Shown one piece after another: positions 1 to 6,755 of a DNA stretch of 13,218 bases. Source of the DNA: Acidobacteriaceae bacterium (GTDB lineage: Bacteria; Acidobacteriota; Terriglobia; Bryobacterales; Bryobacteraceae); the NCBI GenBank assembly GCA_019245255.1, contig JAFARV010000116.1:1-13218 (forward strand), read 5' to 3'. A program made the position numbers and the translations under genes. Numbering within the stretch: position 1 is the first letter of the stretch; each line of letters opens with the position of its first letter. Under the pieces are notes generated by a model that was not told the DNA's origin, did no database searches, and saw only the letters and a program-made list of their open reading frames with translations.

Positions 1-2597
1 ACGATCGGCTTGACAATTCGGCGGGAGAGAACGCGCGAGAGATCACGGCGAAACTGCTGAAGCTGACGCCAAAAGCTCCGATCCGCTACGCGGCGCTGGG
101 TGTCGGCGGCCGCATCCGGCTGTTTCAGAACTACACCTCCAACCACGAAGCGATCAAGACAGCGGTTCGGGTGATCACAGGCGCGGGAAAGAAGGGCGAT
201 CCGCGCGACATGGACGTAGATGCGGAGAAGGGGCTCATCGACATCGCGCAGAGTGGAACGGACGCGTCAGGGAAAGCTGCCAGCGCGCAAGACCGTGAGT
301 TAGCAAAAGTCATGCTTACAGCGCTCCGGGATGGGCAGCGCTGTATTCAGGATCAACATGCATCGCCAGTGTTCGGCGGATTGCTGGCGCTTGCGCGCTC
401 CGAACGCGAGATGCCTGGCCGAAAAGTGATAATTTATTTTTCCGAAGGACAGCCATCGGGAAGCAACGCAGTAGACATGATGCGCATGATTGTGGGGGCG
501 GCAAACCGCGCGGGTGTGACGATTTACGTGATCGATTCGAACGCGCTGGATCCGGTGGTGATGCAGGGGCTTCAGGTCGCGCTTGCAATAACGAACATGT
601 CAGCTCCTGCGGCGCCTGGCCCTTCGAACCCGATTCCTCCCGGCATGGTGACGCAGATAGGCGAGCAGATGGGCCGCATCGAACTGGACGGTATGGCCGG
701 GCTGCGCAGCCCGCTCGCGATGCTGGCAAGCGGGACAGGTGGTAAGTACATCGGCGCGGCGGAGGGCCTGAAGAAATCAGTGCAGCGGATGTTCGAGGAC
801 ATGACCTCCTATTACCAGATCACGTACGTTCCGCCCGAGCATGACTACGACGGCAGCTTCCGGCCGGTAACGATCAGTCCTCTGCGACGAGGGCTGAAGA
901 TTACGGCGCGATCGGGATATTTCGCGACCCCGCCGAGTACGGGTTCGGGCGTGCGCCCATTCGAGGCGCCGCTGCTGAAGGTCCTCGAGAAGCCTAATCT
1001 TCCCATCGACATCGACTTACGTTCTGAGGTGCTGCGGCTGGGACAACTCGCCGACGGTGACGAGAACTCGCTGGCGGTTGAGGTACCAATGAACGACATC
1101 GAGTTCAACCAGGATGCGAACACGGCCCGGTATTCGGCCCATATTTCAGTGGTGTCTCAGATCAAAACCGAGTCGGGAACATTGGTACAGCACTTTAGCG
1201 AGGACATTCCACGCCATGGAGACCTCGAGTTCCTGGAGCGCGCGCGGTCTGAGACGATCACGATTCAGAGGCACTTTACCGCGCCGCCCGGCGACTATAT
1301 TCTCGAGACAGCGGTTATGGATCGGAACAGCGGCAAAGCAGGCGGCATACGATCCAAGTTCCACGTAGCGAAAGCAAGCGATGGGCCCAGTCTGAGCGAC
1401 ATCGTTTTCGTTCGACGCCAGGTACCGCTGAATGCCGAGATCGACGGAGACGAACCACTGCGTTACGAGGATTCGAAGCTATTGCCAAACTTATCGGGGG
1501 CAGTTCCCGCGGGCGAGAAGAGTCTGTCGTTCTTTTTTCTGATCCATCCAGCAAAGAACATGCCAGCAAAAAACGCCGCGGAGCGCCCCAGAGTAGAAGT
1601 GGAGCTGCGGCGAGATGGGCGGCGGATCACACGGCAGCCACTCGAACTCCATAATCGCGGGAAGGGACCCATACCCTACCTGCTCTCGCTGCGGTCCACC
1701 GCACTGCCGGCAGGCAAATATGAGCTAGCGAGTATCTTGACTGAAGGTGAGGACACTGCGGAGCGCAAAATCGAGTTCGTAGTAGCGGGGTCCGAGACCG
1801 CCGCTAAGGATGCCGATGCCAAGACCGACGCGCGAGCCGTCCAGCCCAAAGCGGAGGCACTTATCTTTACGGAAGCGGATGATCTCCGCGCGCCTGCAGA
1901 AGCCCAAATTGCCGAGTTACTCTCGAGGGCGCAGCAGAAGGCGGGCACGTACGTTCAGTCCTTGCCGAACTTTATCTGCATCGAACGAACTGAGCGGTCC
2001 GTGGATCCGAGCGGGTTGGGCCGGTGGCACCACAAAGACAATATTGCAGAGTTGCTGCGGTATAACGACCGGCAAGAACGTCGAGTAACCCTCGAGGTGA
2101 ATGGGCGAAAGAGTAGCCTGGAGCGGGAGGATTTCAAAGGTACGCTGTCGTACGGGGAATTCGGTGGGATGTTTGAGGCCATTTTCCGCCCTGAAGCGAA
2201 GGCCGCCTTCCACTGGAAGCAGACCGACATGCTAGGCAACGCGACAGTTCAGGTCTTCTCATACAACGTAACCCGCGATACGTCCGATTTCACGATTCGT
2301 GACGACAGCGGGGTTGCCGGGAAGGTAGCTTTTCACGGTCTTCTCTATATCGACGAGACCACGAACGAAATCCGCCGGATAACGATGGATGCGGTCGAGG
2401 TTCCCGAGAATTTCGTAATCCGGACCGCTTCGTTCGCGGTCGATTACGATTACGTCGATATCGGCGGACACGACTATCTGATGCCTGTATCAGGATCGAT
2501 GACGGTCGGAAAGGGCAAACGAGGCGTAGTTTTGAATGAGATTGAGTTCCGGGACTACCGCAAATACGGCGCCGAGTCCTCGTTACGGTACGAATAA
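1..2597 (+). CDS. VWFA-related acidobacterial protein with C-terminal beta-rich domain (5' partial)
   Basis: The frame is open from base 3 to the TAA at 2595-2597 (864 visible residues), so the gene begins before the window; the internal GTG at 171 is not the real start. Visible residues 1 to about 310 match the VWFA-related domain family typical of acidobacteria (TIGR03436, recalled). The window opens on an Asp-Arg-Leu-Asp-Asn-Ser stretch where the metal-binding-type motif would lie. Then come GRKVIIYFSEG (about 139-149), AGVTIYVID (170-178) and SYYQITYVPP followed by an RSGYFA end (269-308). A middle region of about 300 residues looks beta-rich. A C-terminal region (about 635-864) begins with SLPNFICIER, a pattern I recall from many acidobacterial secreted proteins. 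It has no visible membrane anchor, and any signal peptide lies upstream. Family members are thought to be exported, with no settled function; protein-protein adhesion is only an inference. No terminator follows the gene. Confidence 0.85.
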   Translation, partial: DRLDNSAGENAREITAKLLKLTPKAPIRYAALGVGGRIRLFQNYTSNHEAIKTAVRVITGAGKKGDPRDMDVDAEKGLIDIAQSGTDASGKAASAQDRELAKVMLTALRDGQRCIQDQHASPVFGGLLALARSEREMPGRKVIIYFSEGQPSGSNAVDMMRMIVGAANRAGVTIYVIDSNALDPVVMQGLQVALAITNMSAPAAPGPSNPIPPGMVTQIGEQMGRIELDGMAGLRSPLAMLASGTGGKYIGAAEGLKKSVQRMFEDMTSYYQITYVPPEHDYDGSFRPVTISPLRRGLKITARSGYFATPPSTGSGVRPFEAPLLKVLEKPNLPIDIDLRSEVLRLGQLADGDENSLAVEVPMNDIEFNQDANTARYSAHISVVSQIKTESGTLVQHFSEDIPRHGDLEFLERARSETITIQRHFTAPPGDYILETAVMDRNSGKAGGIRSKFHVAKASDGPSLSDIVFVRRQVPLNAEIDGDEPLRYEDSKLLPNLSGAVPAGEKSLSFFFLIHPAKNMPAKNAAERPRVEVELRRDGRRITRQPLELHNRGKGPIPYLLSLRSTALPAGKYELASILTEGEDTAERKIEFVVAGSETAAKDADAKTDARAVQPKAEALIFTEADDLRAPAEAQIAELLSRAQQKAGTYVQSLPNFICIERTERSVDPSGLGRWHHKDNIAELLRYNDRQERRVTLEVNGRKSSLEREDFKGTLSYGEFGGMFEAIFRPEAKAAFHWKQTDMLGNATVQVFSYNVTRDTSDFTIRDDSGVAGKVAFHGLLYIDETTNEIRRITMDAVEVPENFVIRTASFAVDYDYVDIGGHDYLMPVSGSMTVGKGKRGVVLNEIEFRDYRKYGAESSLRYE

Positions 2598-2645
2598 GCC
2601 CCCACGCTAGCACCAGATGCAGTCCGGGGACGCGTCGCCGTGCCC

Positions 2646-2690
2646 CAGCTGTCACGCGTTGGTAATGCAGCTGTAACACTGCTTGGGTAA
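2646..2690. repeat. Imperfect direct repeat upstream of the porin gene
   Basis: Two copies of CAGCTGT, a 6-8 nt spacer and TTGG(G)TAA occur at 2646-2665 and 2668-2690, with starts 22 bp apart (about two helical turns). Each copy begins with the palindrome CAGCTG. They lie 89-133 bp upstream of the porin start, in the only intergenic space available for its promoter. I could not find a convincing -35/-10 pair in 2598-2778, so a role as an operator is only inferred from position and spacing. Confidence 0.35.
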
Positions 2691-2778
2691 CTTTGGAGTG
2701 GTTTTCCTGACAACGGTCCCCACGTAAGGGCGCTGCTCGAAGTGTCGCCGGACCGCACAACAAACGGTAAGGGAGTAT

Positions 2779-4530
2779 ATGAAAGCAAAAAGGCTCTGGA
2801 GAGCGCTCTGTCTATCTGTGCTGGCCGTGCAGTTGTGGGCCCAGGCTCCGGCGAGCGGCACAGTGCAGCAGCAGACGGATGGGCAATCAACTGCGCAGCC
2901 GATCGGCAGCGATGAAATCAAACAGCTTCGCGATCGGATCGCCAAGCAGGAAGAGGAGATCAAGAAGCTCGAACAATCGGTCGAGGAACAGCGGACGATG
3001 CTGGAGCAGGCCATCAAGAGTAACACCGCGCCGGCCCCCACGACCGCCACAGCAAACCCGGCGCCTGCTACGGCCGCCGGCCCCGAACTGATGGGAAAGG
3101 CTGTGAGCGCCGATGTTGTTCCGGTGGTCAACAATGTAGCCCGTGTGAGCAGGCGTGGGCCGCAGATCCGCGAAACTACAGCGCCTCCGTCGCCGCTGTC
3201 GATCAGCATCGGCAACACGACGTTCACGCCGCTGGGCTTCGCTGACGCCACATTCTTCCTGCGGTCGACGAACGTCGGCAGCGGCATCGGCACGAATTTC
3301 GCCGGCATTCCATTTAACAGTGCCGCGGGCGGGAAATTGTCTGAAACGAACTTTACGGCACAGAACAGCCGCATCGGTATGAGGATCGATTCCAATTTCC
3401 TCGGCTGGAAAGTACTCGGCTATCTCGAGGCTGACTTCCTGTTCAACAACAATGCGAATAGTTTTCAGATCAGTAGCAACTCTGCCGGTTTCCGGCTGCG
3501 TAACTATTTTGCCGATGTGCAGAAGGGCGGGTTCGAAGTACTCGGGGGTCAAGATTGGAGCATGCTGACTCCAAACCGCAAGGGCATTTCGCCAATCCCC
3601 GGTGACATCTTCTATACGCAGGACATGGACACGAACTACCAAATCGGCCTGGTGTGGACGCGCGCACCGCAGTTCCGGTTCATCGCACACCCGAACGAAA
3701 ATGTTGCCTTCGGCGTTGCGCTGGAAAACCCGCAGCAGTACATTGGCGGCGGAAACGGCTCGGGGGCCGTGGCGCTTCCGAGCGGCTTGTCAAGCATCAT
3801 CGGCCAGTTCCAGTACAGCCCGGGACTGAACGTTGCAAACTCGATCACCAACGTGCCTAACCTGTTTCCGGATATTCAGGCGAAGCTGGCAATTGACGGT
3901 ACACCCGGCGGGCGTGCGATGCACTTTGAGGTTGCCGGTGTCGTACGCGGGTTTAAGGACTACCTGTTGCCGGGCGTTGGCGGATCGGCCGGCGTTGCGG
4001 GATCACACACGGCGGTTGGCGGAGGCGGCGAGATCAACTCGAATCTCGAGGTCTTCAAGAACTTCCGCCTGATTGAGAACGTGTTTTTCAGCGATGGCGG
4101 CGGCCGCTATATCTTCGGATCGGCTCCTGACTTCGTGGTAAGACCGAGCGGTGCGATATCGCCGCTGCGCGCAGACTCGACCGTCGACGGTTTTGAGGCG
4201 CAGGTGACGCCCAACACACTTCTGGCCATGTACTACGGCGGTCTGTACATCGGCAAGGACGTGGTAATCGATGCGAATGGGAAGACTCCGGTCGGCTATG
4301 GTTATGCGACATCCGCCGGAACACAGAACCGCTACGTGCAGGAGTTGACCTTCGACTGGGTGCAAACGCTCTGGAAGAACAAGAACTACGGAGCGCTGTC
4401 CTTGATCAATCAGTACTCATATGTGTTCCGTGAACCGTGGTATGTGGCTCCGGGTACAGCGGCCGCGGGTGGCCCGAGACAGGCGCATACGAATATGATC
4501 TGGGTTGACTTGCGCTACACGCTTCCGTAG
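2779..4530 (+). CDS. DcaP-like outer-membrane porin with N-terminal coiled coil
   Basis: The 583-residue product starts with a Sec signal peptide (MKAKRLWRALCL... ending near WAQA, residues 1-23). A charged heptad-rich segment follows (about 44-79), predicted to form a coiled coil, then an Ala/Pro/Thr-rich linker (82-104). From about residue 140 to the end it is a beta-barrel: alternating hydrophobic strands rich in Gly, Asn, Tyr and Phe, with no long hydrophobic helix. The pattern of PLGFADATFF, SETNFTAQNSR, YLEADF, GGQDWSMLTPN, MDTNYQIGLVW and ENPQQYIGGG is one I know from acidobacterial porins, and the layout resembles the trimeric DcaP porins. It should allow uptake of small solutes across the outer membrane; the substrate is unknown. 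The ATG at 2779 is preceded by AAGGGAG (2769-2775), a good but close ribosome site. The gene appears monocistronic, with its own terminator. Confidence 0.8.
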   Translation: MKAKRLWRALCLSVLAVQLWAQAPASGTVQQQTDGQSTAQPIGSDEIKQLRDRIAKQEEEIKKLEQSVEEQRTMLEQAIKSNTAPAPTTATANPAPATAAGPELMGKAVSADVVPVVNNVARVSRRGPQIRETTAPPSPLSISIGNTTFTPLGFADATFFLRSTNVGSGIGTNFAGIPFNSAAGGKLSETNFTAQNSRIGMRIDSNFLGWKVLGYLEADFLFNNNANSFQISSNSAGFRLRNYFADVQKGGFEVLGGQDWSMLTPNRKGISPIPGDIFYTQDMDTNYQIGLVWTRAPQFRFIAHPNENVAFGVALENPQQYIGGGNGSGAVALPSGLSSIIGQFQYSPGLNVANSITNVPNLFPDIQAKLAIDGTPGGRAMHFEVAGVVRGFKDYLLPGVGGSAGVAGSHTAVGGGGEINSNLEVFKNFRLIENVFFSDGGGRYIFGSAPDFVVRPSGAISPLRADSTVDGFEAQVTPNTLLAMYYGGLYIGKDVVIDANGKTPVGYGYATSAGTQNRYVQELTFDWVQTLWKNKNYGALSLINQYSYVFREPWYVAPGTAAAGGPRQAHTNMIWVDLRYTLP

Positions 4531-4553
4531 AACGTTTTCAAGACGGCAGCAGA

Positions 4554-4586
4554 GGGCATCGGTTTCGGCCGGTGCCCTTTTTATTT
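4554..4586 (+). terminator. Rho-independent terminator of the porin gene
   Basis: GGGCATCGG (4554-4562) pairs with CCGGTGCCC (4569-4577) as a 9-bp stem with one G-T wobble and a 6-nt loop. TTTTTATTT follows at 4578-4586. It lies 24 bp after the porin stop and should separate it from the methyltransferase gene. Confidence 0.9.
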
Positions 4587-4663
4587 GATGTGGAACGAAG
4601 CCAGGCGAGGGGGCGCGGCCGGATCGCCTCGGTGCTGTCATATTTATAGCGTTCAGAAATCCT

Positions 4664-5626
4664 GTGACCGAGCTCGAGTGCAACATCGCCAATGAGATTC
4701 GGAACGGCGGATCAATTCCCTTTGCGCGGTTTATGGAATTGGCGCTGTATGAGCCAAAGCTTGGGTATTACCGGAATGGACGCGATCCGTTTGGAGTGCC
4801 GGGCGATTTCTATACAGCGGAGCAGTTGCAACCGGTGTTCGGAGAGATGGTAGCCGCCTATACGGCGCGATGCGCAGAGGATGCGGGCGGCGCATCCGAC
4901 TTTTCGGTCCTCGAAATCGGCGCGGGAAGAGCGGAGCTCGAACCGTTTCTGCGTAGATGGAGGTATGTGCCGTTCGACTTTGGTCGCGGCGCCTTGCCGA
5001 AGAGCGTGACGGGTCTGGTAATTGCTAACGAATTCTTCGATGCTCTTCCGGTACACCTCTTGCGTAAGGAACGGAACGACTGGCTGGAGCTGTGCGTCGG
5101 CTTAAAGGGAAATGAGTTCGTGTTTGTTCAGTCCGGCGAAATCCCGGCCGAGCTCATCGAGTATGCGAGGCGATATGCAAGGGATGTGGAAGAGGGAAGC
5201 ATTGTAGAAGCAAGCCTTGCGGCTTTGGAGTGGATCGCGTGCATAAGCAGAATTCTCGATCGAGGCAGGTTGTTGGTGATCGATTACGGGTATGAAGCCA
5301 AGGAGCTGCGGCGGTTCGGCCAAGGCTCTCTGATCGGCTACCGCAGGCACCAGGCGAAGGACGACGTGCTGGCTGCGCCTGGCACGAAGGACATCACGGC
5401 CCACGTGAATTTCACCGCGCTGCGCGATGCGGCGAGACGAAGCGGGTTTCTGGAGCGAAAAACGTGCGCATTCGCGGAGTGGGCACGATCGCTGTGGGAC
5501 GAGGAAGAGTTCAGGCTCCGGTGGGAGACCGCAAACAGGCGATGGAGACTGCAATGGAAGCAATTGGTGTTTGGTTTGGGAGAGACATTTCGAGTGATGG
5601 AGCTCAAAAAGCAGGCTGGAAAATAA
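4664..5626 (+). CDS. MidA/NDUFAF7-family SAM-dependent methyltransferase
   Basis: This 320-residue protein matches the class I methyltransferases related to MidA, whose mitochondrial member NDUFAF7 methylates an arginine of a complex I subunit. The bacterial substrate is not established. Visible family marks, in order: GGSIPFARFMELALYEPKLGYY (about 15-36, family N-terminus), GDFYTAEQLQPVFGE (47-61), the SAM-binding motif I LEIGAGRAEL (83-92), IANEFFDALPVH (120-131) and the late VIDYGYEA, GYRRHQA, DITAHVNF series. It is shorter than many family members because only about 30 residues separate motif I from NEFFDALP. The GTG at 4664 is the only credible start: no in-frame ATG precedes it, and it gives the expected N-terminus. 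No clear Shine-Dalgarno sequence is visible; a TATTTATA stretch at 4641-4648 could be a -10 box for a near-leaderless message, but no -35 goes with it. The end of the gene overlaps the T-tract of the opposing terminator. Confidence 0.85.
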   Translation: MTELECNIANEIRNGGSIPFARFMELALYEPKLGYYRNGRDPFGVPGDFYTAEQLQPVFGEMVAAYTARCAEDAGGASDFSVLEIGAGRAELEPFLRRWRYVPFDFGRGALPKSVTGLVIANEFFDALPVHLLRKERNDWLELCVGLKGNEFVFVQSGEIPAELIEYARRYARDVEEGSIVEASLAALEWIACISRILDRGRLLVIDYGYEAKELRRFGQGSLIGYRRHQAKDDVLAAPGTKDITAHVNFTALRDAARRSGFLERKTCAFAEWARSLWDEEEFRLRWETANRRWRLQWKQLVFGLGETFRVMELKKQAGK

Positions 5627-5650
5627 AAAGCCCCCGAGAAACTCGGGGGC
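5620..5650 (-). terminator. Rho-independent terminator of the lysine-rich micro-gene
   Basis: On the minus strand GCCCCCGAG (5650-5642) pairs perfectly with CTCGGGGGC (5638-5630) as a 9-bp stem around a 3-nt loop, followed by TTTTTATTTT (5629-5620). The T-run is only on the minus-strand side, so it terminates the small minus-strand gene and not the methyltransferase gene, whose last codons it overlaps. Confidence 0.92.
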
Positions 5651-5667
5651 GGAGGTTATCAGAATCA

Positions 5668-5685
5668 GATCCGTCTGAGCGGATC
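5668..5685 (-). other. 3' UTR hairpin of the micro-gene transcript
   Basis: GATCCG (5685-5680) and CGGATC (5673-5668) form a perfect 6-bp stem with a 6-nt loop (CTCAGA), between the stop codon at 5690 and the terminator. The 5' arm is part of an 8-nt segment (5687-5680) complementary to the 5' UTR segment 5816-5809. Confidence 0.5.
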
Positions 5686-5689
5686 GCCG

Positions 5690-5779
5690 TTACTTCTTCT
5701 TCTTGGCCGGAGACTTCTTTGCAGCTTTCTTCGCCCCGGTCTTCGAGCTGCTTGAGCTCTTTTTGGTTGCGTTCTTCAT
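5690..5779 (-). CDS. Small lysine-rich, histone H1 tail-like peptide (29 aa)
   Basis: The ATG at 5779-5777 opens a 29-residue frame ending in TAA at 5692-5690. It starts MKNATKKSSSSSK and ends KKSPAKKKK. Twelve residues are Lys and six are Ser; Ala, Thr, Gly, Asn and Pro make up almost all the rest. There are no acidic or aromatic residues. The composition, with KKAAKK and SPAKKKK, resembles the tail of histone H1 and bacterial H1-like proteins. Nucleic acid or polyanion binding is therefore the likeliest property, though this is inferred from composition alone. It is a complete unit: promoter at 5839-5867, AGGGAG ribosome site at 5796-5791 (11-nt spacing), and terminator 39 bp after the stop. 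A longer minus-strand frame (5604-6173) covers the same DNA in another register but runs through the promoter and terminator. The peptide could be a remnant of a longer protein or incidental to a regulatory RNA. I do not recognise it as a named family. Confidence 0.7.
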   Translation of the reverse strand: MKNATKKSSSSSKTGAKKAAKKSPAKKKK

Positions 5780-5790
5780 TCGACTGATTT

Positions 5791-5796
5791 CTCCCT
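5791..5796 (-). promoter_or_regulatory. Ribosome binding site of the micro-gene
   Basis: AGGGAG on the minus strand, 11 nt before the ATG at 5779. The spacing is slightly long, but the site supports translation in this frame over the competing longer frame. Confidence 0.6.
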
Positions 5797-5807
5797 AACG
5801 TAAAATT

Positions 5808-5828
5808 TGCGATCCGATAGAGATCGCA
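5808..5828 (-). promoter_or_regulatory. Perfect inverted repeat at the 5' end of the micro-gene transcript
   Basis: TGCGATC (5828-5822) and GATCGCA (5814-5808) form a perfect 7-bp inverted repeat around a 7-nt loop. It sits just downstream of the predicted transcription start (about 5832). It could be a 5' stabilising hairpin in the RNA or a repressor site on the DNA; the sequence alone does not tell which. Confidence 0.55.
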
Positions 5829-5838
5829 GCGTGATTCA

Positions 5839-5867
5839 TATATAAATTTGTTCGCAATGGAAGTCAA
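5839..5867 (-). promoter_or_regulatory. Sigma70-type promoter of the micro-gene
   Basis: On the minus strand TTGACT (5867-5862) and TATATA (5844-5839) are separated by exactly 17 bp. This is close to the TTGACA/TATAAT consensus and sits in a notably AT-rich patch. The predicted start near 5832 gives a leader of about 53 nt. It is the best-looking promoter in the window. Confidence 0.8.
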
Positions 5868-5985
5868 GAGAAAAATGAACATAGGGGCATGCGGAGGCGA
5901 GATTGGGAGCCAGAAAGACAAAAAACGTAATCGAAGAATTTGTTTTAAGGTTTGAGGGGTGCCCTTGGATGTGTCGAGAGAAGGT

Positions 5986-6744
5986 ATGAGAGGTTCCTTC
6001 GGACGGCGTTTGGCACTGCTCTCCCTGTGCGGGGCGATGATTGTTGTTCCCGGCTGCCGGAAGAAACATGGCGGGAACGCGAACATTCCACCCACAACAC
6101 AGCCCTCGGGCGCAGCACCGCAAGCGTCAACGCCGGTGCCGGCAGTGGCGGTGGGATATACCGAGCAGGGCATCGCAAGCTGGTACGGAGTGCCTTTTCA
6201 CGGACGCGCTGCTGCCGACGGCGAGATCTATGACATGGAAACGCTGGTGGCGGCTCATCGCACTCTTCCCTTCAACACCTGGCTGAAGGTCACGAACGTA
6301 AACAACGGCAAGGCTGTCACGCTACGTGTGATCGATCGCGGCCCTTTCGTCGATGGAAGGATCATAGATCTTTCCAAGGCGGCCGCGCGCCAGATTGATT
6401 TGTTGGGACCGGGCGTGGGACCGGTACGCCTTGAAGTCGTCGCTGCACCTCCGGACGTTCCGTCAAACGACTTCTACGCGGTTCAGGTGGGAGCGTTCTC
6501 GGTAGAGGCAAATGCCGAACGCGCAAGATCCGACTACGCACAGCGCTTCGGGACCGCACAGGTTGCCGCAAGACAAGGCCCGGTCACGATGTGGCGCGTA
6601 CTGGTGGGTAAGGAACCGTCCATCGCTTTGGCTCAACAGCTAGCGGAAACGCTAAAAAGAGAGAACAAGGATGTGTTTGTGGTGCGGCTGGATGAGAAGC
6701 CTCAGCCCGCGACGGTGATTCCGCCACCTGCGCCGACTTATTAG
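5986..6744 (+). CDS. rlpA: RlpA-family septal lytic transglycosylase lipoprotein with SPOR domain
   Basis: Counted from the ATG at 5986 the protein has 252 residues. It has a lipoprotein signal (basic RGSFGRR, a hydrophobic core, then VPGC with Cys24 as the lipidated residue) and a Pro/Ala/Thr-rich linker. A double-psi beta-barrel follows (about 62-140) with ASWYGVPFHG, DGEIYDMETLVAAHRTLP, RVIDRGPF and GRIIDLSKAAA. A SPOR domain (about 162-235, starting NDFYAVQVGAF) binds denuded septal glycan. Glu80, His91 and Asp117 sit where catalytic residues of active RlpA enzymes lie, as I recall the Pseudomonas enzyme. It should therefore be an active envelope-bound lytic transglycosylase working on stripped glycan at the division site. 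A GTG at 5959 could add nine residues (AAGG 9 nt upstream), but the ATG gives a normal lipoprotein signal length. It is first in a likely four-gene operon; no convincing promoter was found in 5868-5985. Confidence 0.88.
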   Translation: MRGSFGRRLALLSLCGAMIVVPGCRKKHGGNANIPPTTQPSGAAPQASTPVPAVAVGYTEQGIASWYGVPFHGRAAADGEIYDMETLVAAHRTLPFNTWLKVTNVNNGKAVTLRVIDRGPFVDGRIIDLSKAAARQIDLLGPGVGPVRLEVVAAPPDVPSNDFYAVQVGAFSVEANAERARSDYAQRFGTAQVAARQGPVTMWRVLVGKEPSIALAQQLAETLKRENKDVFVVRLDEKPQPATVIPPPAPTY

Positions 6745-6755
6745 GCATCAGCTGC

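Noticed and set aside
171..173. GTG at 171 as the start of the VWFA-related gene
   Set aside because: The same frame is open back to base 3 and that part encodes conserved VWFA-related sequence, so the true start is outside the window.
2652..3690. Two long minus-strand open frames (247 and 267 codons) opposite the porin
   Set aside because: They are antisense shadows of the GC-rich porin gene, which has a signal peptide, beta-barrel pattern and terminator. The shadow products have composition typical of out-of-frame reading.
4603..4629. Inverted repeat AGGCGA/TCGCCT upstream of the methyltransferase
   Set aside because: It has 6-bp arms with a 15-nt GC-rich centre and no associated promoter element. 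It is too short to distinguish from chance.
6011..6025. TGGCAC resembling a sigma-54 -24 element
   Set aside because: The TGC or TTGC needed at -12 is missing at the right distance, and it lies inside the rlpA coding region.
5604..6173. A 189-codon minus-strand open frame covering the lysine-rich micro-gene in another register
   Set aside because: It runs through the promoter at 5839-5867 and the terminator at 5620-5650, overlaps rlpA, and has no family-like features. The 29-codon frame fits the signals much better.
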